From Atopobium sp. UBA2090 (lineage in GTDB: Bacteria > Actinomycetota > Coriobacteriia > Coriobacteriales > Atopobiaceae): a stretch of 19,072 nt of DNA. The DNA is taken from NCBI GenBank assembly GCA_002331575.1, contig DCZG01000038.1:29096-48167 (forward strand). Direction: 5' to 3'. The translations under genes and the position numbers were made by a program. A model generated the notes under the pieces. It made no database searches. It had not been told where the DNA came from and saw only the letters and a program-made list of their open reading frames with translations. Positions 13,832 to 19,072 of the stretch are shown in pieces; the first letter of the stretch is position 1; every line of letters begins with the position of its first letter.

Positions 13832-14676
13832 AGGCCGCCGTTCGACGTGCACATGCCCTCGTTGCGGAGCTCCTCCAGAATCGAGAGGACCTCGTCGGCG
13901 TCCAGCTCGATTCTACCCACTCCCCTGTCATCCTCAATCAGTTCTCGGCGGACGTCCTCAAGCGTCGCACCTTCTCCGTGAGCGAGAAGGACACGGAGCG
14001 TTTCAGCGCGTTTTTGGCGATGGGACCCCTCGAAACGCGACTGTCGGACGTGCGACAATGACCGCCTCGTGGGGTTGGGGACGCTCCGCTTGAGCCAAGC
14101 ACCATAGTCGAGAAGCGAGAAGTACCAGGTACGCGGATCATCCACTGGGTCGTGGGAATCGGACGGGCAGGTCGCCTCGACGAGCGGCAGCAGCTCGGAG
14201 TCAGGCACCCGGTCGTCCGTCGGGAAGAGCTCGTGGAGGAAGACGGCGCGCACGTTGGTCTCGAGGTAGGTCGCCGGGAGGTCGAAGGCGAAGGCGCGGA
14301 TGCCCGCCGCCGTCGAGGGGCCAACCCCCGGCAGAGCCACGAGAGCTGCACGGTCGCTCGGCACCCTTCCCCCGGACGCGGATATCGCCTGAGCGGCGCG
14401 AAGGAGCGCCACCGCCCGTCGGTTGTAGCCGAGTCCCTGCCACTCGTCGAGCACGTCGGCCGTCGACGCCGCTGCGAGCGCGTCCACCGTGGGGAAGCGC
14501 CCGAGCCAATGCTGCCATCGTCCGTCGACGCGAGCGACCTGCGTCTGCTGGAGCATCACCTCGGAGACCCACACCTCATAGGGGTCCCGGGACCGCCGCC
14601 ACGGCAGGTCGCGGTAAAGCTCCGAGCCACGCTCGAGCACCGTCCGACGGAACCCGGCGAGTCGGTCGCCCGTCAT
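13819..14676 (-). CDS. MutY-like HhH-GPD DNA glycosylase lacking the Fe-S cluster
   Basis: The N-terminal 200 residues match A/G-specific adenine glycosylases: PWRRSRDPYEVWVSEVMLQQTQV carries the catalytic glutamate E39, GLGYNRRA follows, and the helix-hairpin-helix is LPGVGPSTAAGI (115-126). Two features differ from MutY. The position of the catalytic Asp is Glu in the LETNVR segment (E139). The four C-terminal cysteines that bind 4Fe-4S are absent, replaced by an RQSRFEGSHRQKRAE segment and a short predicted helical/winged C-terminus instead of the NUDIX-like 8-oxoG reader. At 285 residues it is shorter than E. coli MutY. The ATG at 14676 lies 5 nt after the Rrf2 gene, so it is co-transcribed. 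It may act on adenine opposite oxidised guanine, but activity is uncertain. Confidence 0.85.
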   Translation of the reverse strand: MTGDRLAGFRRTVLERGSELYRDLPWRRSRDPYEVWVSEVMLQQTQVARVDGRWQHWLGRFPTVDALAAASTADVLDEWQGLGYNRRAVALLRAAQAISASGGRVPSDRAALVALPGVGPSTAAGIRAFAFDLPATYLETNVRAVFLHELFPTDDRVPDSELLPLVEATCPSDSHDPVDDPRTWYFSLLDYGAWLKRSVPNPTRRSLSHVRQSRFEGSHRQKRAETLRVLLAHGEGATLEDVRRELIEDDRGVGRIELDADEVLSILEELRNEGMCTSNGGLWQV

Positions 14677-14681
14677 ATGCG

Positions 14682-15161
14682 CTAGGCCTTTGCCGCCGCA
14701 GGCTTCGCGGCTGGACCCACGAGCTCGAAGCCACCCGAGTAGTTCGGCATCTTATGGTTAGCCACGACGTCGTACAGGCTCACGGAGCTGAAGAACTCAC
14801 GAAGCATGTGGTCGGCACTGCACCACACCGGATTGAAGTGGCACTCGGGCTTGAACGGGCACGCCTCTCCCTCGTCTCCCGCGAAGTCGCAGGTCTCGAT
14901 CAGAATCGGGCCCTGGATGGCCTCCACGAGCTGGAGGAGCGTCGTCTTCTTGGGGTCGACGGCGAGCTTCATGCCGCCGCGGGCGCCGCGGAGACTCTCC
15001 ACGATCCCGGCGAGTGCGAGGTCATGCTGGATGGACCTCGCGAAGGAGTAGGGAACGCCGTTCTCCTCGGCAGCGGTGCGGACCGAGACCACGCAGTCGG
15101 GAGACCTCACCAGCTCGGCGAGCATGCGCAGCGCGTAGTCGGTCTTTCTCGAGATTTCCAA
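14682..15161 (-). CDS. Rrf2-family transcriptional regulator with four-cysteine cluster
   Basis: Rrf2 proteins (IscR, NsrR, CymR, RirA) are dimeric winged-helix repressors, often sensing redox state through an Fe-S cluster. The 159 residues start MEISRKTDYALRMLAEL and show the helix-turn-helix (ENGVPYSFARSIQHDLALAGIVES) and wing (LRGARGG). The sensing region has C91, C101, C107 and C114, of which C101-x5-C107-x6-C114 resembles IscR/NsrR ligand spacing. The C-terminus ends in an Ala/Pro/Lys tail. The TTG start at 15161 is chosen because GAGGAGG sits 5-6 nt upstream and Rrf2 proteins begin at this Met-x-Ile-Ser position; the frame stays open upstream into the HAD gene without similarity. The HAD gene ends 14 nt upstream. 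Targets may include the palindromic rbr and metY promoters; this is inference. Confidence 0.92.
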   Translation of the reverse strand: MEISRKTDYALRMLAELVRSPDCVVSVRTAAEENGVPYSFARSIQHDLALAGIVESLRGARGGMKLAVDPKKTTLLQLVEAIQGPILIETCDFAGDEGEACPFKPECHFNPVWCSADHMLREFFSSVSLYDVVANHKMPNYSGGFELVGPAAKPAAAKA

Positions 15162-15175
15162 CGTTCCTCCTCGGC

Positions 15176-15907
15176 CTACCGGCGACAGGCGCCGGACTCC
15201 CCAACCCCATCTTCTTCGTCCCAGTCCACGATCTGCCACCCGCGCGCGCGGGAAAGGCTCGCCATCGCGCGATGGGGGCACACGGCAAAGGCACCCTCGT
15301 GCGCGACGGAGAGGATGCCCAGGTCGCTGCGGTGGTCTCCGTAGGCATACGCGAACTCCCAGGCGCCGGGCCCGTAGTGGGCATCGCACCAGCGCACGGA
15401 CGACCAGACCTTCTCGGCACCCTCGACCACGGTCCCGTGAACCCGACCGGTGTAGTAGCCACGGTCGTCTCGCTCCATCTCCGTGGCGATGTATCCGTCG
15501 GCGCCGATCGTGCGGGCGGCCTCGCGGGCGATGACGTCGAACGTCGCCGACACGAGCAGCGCCTTGCAGCCATCCTCGTGCAGGCGTGCGACCTCGCGGA
15601 TGGCGGCGGGCCTGATCCGGGACGACATGACCTCGGCGTAGAACGACGAGAGGATGCGGTCGACCTCCTCGGCGTCATGGCCAGCGAGCGCACCGAACAC
15701 GAGCTCGCGGGCCTCGTCCTGACGCTGCGGCAGCCCGAGCTTGTAGCGGATGCCCCACCAGGCGAGAGCGATCGTGCGACGGGGGGAGATGAACCCGTGG
15801 CGCCAGAGGTACGTGGAGAGGAGCGAGCCCGACTGGCCGCGGGCAACGGTGCCGTCAAAATCAAGAACGGCTACGCGTACCAGGTCTGACCTGTCGTTCG
15901 TTTCCAC
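15176..15907 (-). CDS. HAD-IB family hydrolase (phosphoserine phosphatase-like)
   Basis: A haloacid dehalogenase phosphatase of subclass IB. Motif I is LDFDGTV with nucleophile D16 and acid D18, motif II is LLVSATF with S120, and motif III is GDHRSD with D191 and D195. A helical cap lies between motifs I and II. The 243-residue length fits the SerB-like IB group of unknown or varied substrate (phosphoserine and phospholipid-type phosphates are known in relatives). The GTG at 15907 is preferred because GGAGG lies 4-5 nt upstream; an in-frame TTG at 15949 would add 14 residues with a poorer RBS. It is the first gene of the HAD - Rrf2 - MutY-like group. No convincing promoter was found in 15908-16067. 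Confidence 0.88.
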   Translation of the reverse strand: METNDRSDLVRVAVLDFDGTVARGQSGSLLSTYLWRHGFISPRRTIALAWWGIRYKLGLPQRQDEARELVFGALAGHDAEEVDRILSSFYAEVMSSRIRPAAIREVARLHEDGCKALLVSATFDVIAREAARTIGADGYIATEMERDDRGYYTGRVHGTVVEGAEKVWSSVRWCDAHYGPGAWEFAYAYGDHRSDLGILSVAHEGAFAVCPHRAMASLSRARGWQIVDWDEEDGVGESGACRR

Positions 15908-16067
15908 TGTCCCTCCATCTCCCTGTTCGAGTCGGCACTTCTCATTCAATTCTGCCTATATGCTATCGCTGCCCACACACTGCGAGACCCACCTTGCGCT
16001 TCGTCGCATAAATTGCAAATCTTTAGAAACATATAGGGAACGCACCCGACGCACCGCGAAGAGGCAG

Positions 16068-16096
16068 AAAAAAGGAGCCCCATCACTGGGGCTCCT
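16068..16096 (-). terminator. Intrinsic terminator of the tRNA-Asp gene
   Basis: AGGAGCCCC, six bases, GGGGCTCCT forms a perfect 9-bp stem (16096-16073) running into a run of six T on the minus strand (16073-16068). It begins 12 nt beyond the CCA end of the tRNA. Confidence 0.9.
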
Positions 16097-16107
16097 CAGA
16101 TGTGCAA

Positions 16108-16184
<77 letters not shown>

Positions 16185-16204
16185 GGGTGCCTTGCGCGAA
16201 AGCT

Positions 16205-16234
16205 ATTCTACACAGAACAGCGCGACCATGTCTA
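16205..16234 (-). promoter_or_regulatory. Promoter of tRNA-Asp
   Basis: TAGACA (16234-16229, five of six matches to the -35 consensus) and TAGAAT (16210-16205) are separated by 18 bp. The predicted start near 16198 lies about 14 nt before the mature tRNA 5' end. Confidence 0.6.
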
Positions 16235-16277
16235 GCTGGTTACCAAAAAACTTGCCTCCTCGCCAAAATTTCCCCAC

Positions 16278-17126
16278 CTATTCGAGGGCGATGTCAGTCG
16301 ATGCGCCAGAGGAATCGGTCACATGGAGCGTCGAGCCGTTGAGAACCGCCGCCGTGACCTCGCCCGAGCCGGAGATGGTTTTGCCGTCAGAGTCGGTCAC
16401 AAGGGTGGGAAGCGAGTCCGACCCGAGCATGTAGGCGGCGACGTCCCAGGTGCCGTCGGCGTTGTTCTCGGGAACGACCAGCACGTTGTTGTAGATGAGC
16501 AGCGAGAAGGGCGTACCGTCGACGCCGAACACGGTCGCTTCGTTGCTGGCGCCCTTGTTGGCGACCACGATCCATGTGCCATCCTGCTGCTGGGAGAGCG
16601 TGAAGACGGTGCCGTTGTACGAGACGCCGCCGTCAGGCACGACGACCGAGCTCGAGGATGAGGACGAGCTCGCGGACTGGTCGGTGCTCGTGGAGGTGTC
16701 CGTCGAGCTTCCGCCCGTCGCACACTTGACGATGCCGAAGATGGCGAGAAGAACGAGCATGGCGGCCACGACGACGATCACGATGCGCCGCGGCTCGATG
16801 GCTGGCTGGGAGCCGTGCCCGTGGCGGCTCTCGAAGCGACGCTCCGCGTTGGCACGTGCCCTATCGGCAGCCTCGGAGGCGTTGCGGCGGTTCGTGACCC
16901 GAGCGCCCTGTCCCGCCGAGAGCGTGTCAAGCGAGCCGGAGCGAGCGGCGGAGGCATGCGATGCGTCCTCGTCATCGACCCTCGCCACGTTGATCGGCTG
17001 GCCGGGCGCAGACACGTCCCTCACGTGCGGCCTCGCCGTGGAGCGGCGGGCGGATGCTGACTGGTCTGCGGAGTGGCGGGCATGCCTGCCCGTGCCACGG
17101 CTGCTATCGTTTCGGTCGGTTGCCAT
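16278..17126 (-). CDS. Single-pass membrane protein with Ser-rich linker and repeated extracytoplasmic domain, function unknown
   Basis: I do not recognise the family. The 282-residue protein has a long polar, Arg/Ser/Ala-rich cytoplasmic part (1-114, no cysteine), one hydrophobic helix at about 115-134 (IVIVVVAAMLVLLAIFGIVK), a Ser/Thr linker (about 139-160 with ten consecutive Ser), and an acidic extracytoplasmic domain (165-282). That domain shows two related beta-type segments, each with a DGTW motif (182-185 and 224-227). The positive residues before the helix suggest an N-in topology. The ATG at 17126 has an AAGGGA RBS and follows the recR stop by 23 nt, so it is probably co-transcribed with dnaX-ebfC-recR. 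A cell-surface or envelope role is a guess only. Confidence 0.8.
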   Translation of the reverse strand: MATDRNDSSRGTGRHARHSADQSASARRSTARPHVRDVSAPGQPINVARVDDEDASHASAARSGSLDTLSAGQGARVTNRRNASEAADRARANAERRFESRHGHGSQPAIEPRRIVIVVVAAMLVLLAIFGIVKCATGGSSTDTSTSTDQSASSSSSSSSVVVPDGGVSYNGTVFTLSQQQDGTWIVVANKGASNEATVFGVDGTPFSLLIYNNVLVVPENNADGTWDVAAYMLGSDSLPTLVTDSDGKTISGSGEVTAAVLNGSTLHVTDSSGASTDIALE

Positions 17127-17149
17127 GTCGGTTCCCTTCGTCCATCCCG

Positions 17150-17758
17150 CTATAGCTCACGGCGCGCTTCGATGGCACGCCCCAACGTGACCTCGTCGGC
17201 ATACTCGAGGTCTCCGCCCACGGGCAGTCCGCTCGCGAGCCTTGTCGCCCTCACGCCCAGCGGCCTGATGATGCGCGAGAGATAGGTCGCCGTCGTCTCG
17301 CCTTCCACGTCGGGGTTCATGGCGAGAATGACCTCCTCGACCTCCCCCGACGCGAGGCGGGCGAGAAGCTCCCTCACGTGCAGCTGCTCGGGCCCGATCT
17401 TGTCCATGGGCGAGATGACCCCGCCGAGGACGTGGTAGAGACCATGATACGCGCCCGTACGCTCGACGGCAGAGACGTCACGGGGTTCCGATACGACGCA
17501 GATGGTCGTCTGGTCGCGTGACGAATCCGAGCAGACGTCGCAGGTGTCTCGCGTGGCGTAGTTGAAGCAGACAGGGCAGAAGTGAACCTGCTCCTTGACC
17601 TCGAGGATGGCGACGGAAAGCCGTCGCGCCTCCTCGGGATCTGCCTCCAACAGGTAGTATGCGATGCGCTGCGCCGACTTCGGCCCGATGCCAGGCAGTC
17701 TGCCGAGCTCGTCGAGAAGACGCTGGAGCGCACGGCCGTCATTGGTCTCGAGTCCCAC
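17150..17758 (-). CDS. recR: Recombination mediator protein RecR
   Basis: RecR works with RecO/RecF to load RecA at gaps in DNA. The 202-residue length is standard. It has the N-terminal helix-hairpin-helix LGRLPGIGPKSAQRIAYYLLE (18-38), a four-cysteine zinc finger C61-x2-C64...C73-x2-C76, and a Toprim domain (TICVVSEPRDVSAVERTG; EVILAMNPDVEGETTATYL). The GTG start at 17758 is 2 nt downstream of the ebfC stop. I see no clear SD before it, so initiation is probably coupled to ebfC translation. Confidence 0.96.
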   Translation of the reverse strand: MGLETNDGRALQRLLDELGRLPGIGPKSAQRIAYYLLEADPEEARRLSVAILEVKEQVHFCPVCFNYATRDTCDVCSDSSRDQTTICVVSEPRDVSAVERTGAYHGLYHVLGGVISPMDKIGPEQLHVRELLARLASGEVEEVILAMNPDVEGETTATYLSRIIRPLGVRATRLASGLPVGGDLEYADEVTLGRAIEARREL

Positions 17759-17760
17759 GA

Positions 17761-18102
17761 CTAGAACAGCCCAGGGATGTTGAGACCGCTGGTCACGGAG
17801 TTGATCTGCTGCTGGGCAGCAGCGTCCGCGGACTCGAGCGCCTCGTTGACGGCCGCCACGATCATGTCCTGGAGCATCTCGACGTCCTCGGGATCAACCG
17901 CCTCGGGGTCGATGGTGATCTCCTTAAGCCGCAGGTCACCGGTCACCGTGACCTTGACCATGCCACCGCCCGCAGACGACGTCGACTCGGTGGTCGCCGC
18001 CTTCTCCTGCGCGGCGAGAAGCTGCTCCTGCATCTTGCGGGCCTGGGCCATCATCTGGTTGCGGTTCATGCCGCCCTGCCTGCTGAATCCACCCTTTGCC
18101 AT
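17761..18102 (-). CDS. ebfC: YbaB/EbfC nucleoid-associated protein
   Basis: Small DNA-binding dimer usually encoded between dnaX and recR. The 113 residues contain the coiled helix MMAQARKMQEQLLAAQEKA, the beta region VKVTVTGDLRLKEITIDPEAVDPEDVEMLQDMIVAAVNEAL typical of the family, and a glycine/hydrophobic C-terminus GLNIPGLF. The ATG at 18102 has a GAGGGG RBS about 7 nt upstream; the frame remains open upstream into antisense of dnaX without similarity. Its N-terminus (MAKGGFSRQGGMN) is slightly longer than usual. The dnaX-ebfC-recR order supports the call. Confidence 0.95.
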   Translation of the reverse strand: MAKGGFSRQGGMNRNQMMAQARKMQEQLLAAQEKAATTESTSSAGGGMVKVTVTGDLRLKEITIDPEAVDPEDVEMLQDMIVAAVNEALESADAAAQQQINSVTSGLNIPGLF

Positions 18103-18129
18103 GTCTTCCCCTCTCGGGCTGACGTCGCG

Positions 18130-18147
18130 AGCCGCCGCTCGGCGGCT
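18130..18147 (-). other. Hairpin at the dnaX stop codon
   Basis: AGCCGCC, GAGC, GGCGGCT is a perfect 7-bp stem overlapping the dnaX TAG, 27 nt before the ebfC start. No T-run follows, so it may only limit read-through or stabilise mRNA. Confidence 0.4.
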
Positions 18148-19072
18148 ACTCGTCAGCATCCTCGAAATCGTCCTCATCATAATCCGACTCGTTGGAGAAC
18201 TCGTCTCCCCCGCCGCTGTCGGAGTCGTCGTCCTGTGCTCCCTCATCCTCGAGCCCAGTCTCGACCTCGTCCTCATTGCCCTCGATGACCGTCGGGATGC
18301 TCTGGCCGAAGGCGTCCTCGAGCATCGATACAATGCTCGTAAGATCCTTCGGGAGCGCGGCGACGTCATCCTTCTGGGCAGCGGACGCGGGTGCCGGCGA
18401 CTCTTCCGCAAGTGCCGGAGGAGCTGACGCAGGCACATCAACAGGCGCGGGCATGGGTGCGGGCGAGGGTTCGTAGTCTTCCTCATAAACCGTGACGTCC
18501 ATGTCGTCGTAGGGCACCGCGGCATCTGCCGGTTCGGGCGCAGCATCCGGCACGGGGTCCCACGGCATCGGGTTGTCCTGCGAGGAAGCGGGCTGCGATG
18601 CTGGCGCTGGCGCGGCCTGCGGCGCCGGCTGAGTCACGGGCTGGGGCGTCGGAGCGGCAGCAGCCTTATCGGCTCGCGCGATGGCCTGATTCGCAAGGCT
18701 CGACTCGACGTACACGAGCTCTCGCGGACCGAAGACCTTCGCGATGACAGGAGAGATGATCTCGCGGACGTCGCTGCGCTCGAGCATGCGCGCCGCGAAG
18801 TGCGAGCCCTTGGGAAGCGAGATCGTGAGCTTCGAGCCGTCATCCGAGACGGCCGTCGAGCTCAGGAGCAGCGATCCCTTCGAGGGCGCCAGCGAGACGA
18901 GCCCGTTGACGGCGTCGCGCCACCGCCGCTGAAGTTCTCCGTCGCCTAGGGCGGAATCAGCCACGGACTTCGGAGCCTCCGGTGGTTTCGGCGAGGGCGC
19001 TGGCGGAACTACCGGTGCCGGAGCGGGGCTCGGCGCCGCCACAGGTGCAGGCTGCGGAGCAGGCGCCGCCGC
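18146..19072 (-). CDS. dnaX: DNA polymerase III subunit gamma/tau, C-terminal part only
   Basis: The frame is open to the right edge, so the ATPase part lies outside. The 308 visible residues begin in an Ala/Pro linker, followed by a folded segment (about LQRRWRDAVNGLVSLAPSKGSLLLSS to GPRELVYVE) resembling the domain after the AAA+ region in Gram-positive gamma/tau subunits. Then come a long Pro/Ala linker and a very acidic end (EDEVETGLEDE... ESDYDEDDFEDADE). Identification rests on this segment plus the classic dnaX-ebfC-recR order; the clamp-loader motifs are not in view. Confidence 0.8.
   Translation of the reverse strand, partial: AAAPAPQPAPVAAPSPAPAPVVPPAPSPKPPEAPKSVADSALGDGELQRRWRDAVNGLVSLAPSKGSLLLSSTAVSDDGSKLTISLPKGSHFAARMLERSDVREIISPVIAKVFGPRELVYVESSLANQAIARADKAAAAPTPQPVTQPAPQAAPAPASQPASSQDNPMPWDPVPDAAPEPADAAVPYDDMDVTVYEEDYEPSPAPMPAPVDVPASAPPALAEESPAPASAAQKDDVAALPKDLTSIVSMLEDAFGQSIPTVIEGNEDEVETGLEDEGAQDDDSDSGGGDEFSNESDYDEDDFEDADE

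Noticed and set aside
13767..13937. 57-residue N-terminal extension of rubrerythrin
   Set aside because: It overlaps the MutY-like gene, has no family similarity, and the internal ATG at 13766 has a good RBS.
15162..15389. 76-residue N-terminal extension of the Rrf2 regulator
   Set aside because: It is Arg-rich antigenic shadow of the HAD gene in another frame; the TTG at 15161 has a strong RBS and fits Rrf2 alignments.
16235..16277. Intrinsic terminator after the membrane protein gene
   Set aside because: There is a run of six T on the minus strand (about 16245-16250) but no convincing stem before it.

Overview
The window is GC-rich bacterial DNA with dense, mostly minus-strand operons. 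It looks like an anaerobic actinobacterium of the Coriobacteriia (an Olsenella/Collinsella/Atopobium-type genome). That assignment is inference from protein content (a GlgC/GlgD pair in a high-GC genome, rubrerythrin, a cluster-less MutY-like glycosylase, the dnaX-ebfC-recR block); no rRNA or marker comparison was possible. No phage, insertion sequence or CRISPR array is visible.

Bases 1-10212 (minus strand) are one glycogen operon, read glgB - glgP - glgC - glgD - glgA - GH13 hydrolase. The last gene runs off the left edge. GlgC makes ADP-glucose, probably with the catalytically degenerate GlgD as partner. GlgA extends the chain, GlgB branches it, GlgP removes glucose as glucose-1-phosphate, and the GH13 enzyme trims oligosaccharides. 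The last four genes are almost gapless. The 125-nt glgB-glgP gap carries three consecutive RNA hairpins. GlgB has an unusual Lys/Ala/Pro tail of about 135 residues resembling histone H1.

Bases 10433-11113 carry nth (endonuclease III) on the plus strand, divergent from glgB. The 447-nt convergent gap to metY holds two different families of tandem palindromic repeats.

Bases 11561-13153 are metY (O-acetylhomoserine sulfhydrylase, minus strand) and an elaborate leader. The leader has a perfect 10+5+10 palindrome between the -35 and -10 elements, a 23-codon leader ORF with a Cys-Met pair that starts nearly at the predicted transcript 5' end, and three segments that can pair in two mutually exclusive ways. 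This is the best candidate here for an undescribed regulatory system.

Bases 13221-15907 (minus strand) are a HAD-IB phosphatase, an Rrf2-family regulator with four clustered cysteines, a MutY-like glycosylase lacking the Fe-S cluster, and rubrerythrin with its own palindrome-bearing promoter. Together they suggest redox/oxidative-stress and sulfur control.

Bases 16068-19072 (minus strand) are tRNA-Asp(GUC) with promoter and terminator, preceded by a dnaX(partial) - ebfC - recR - single-pass membrane protein operon.
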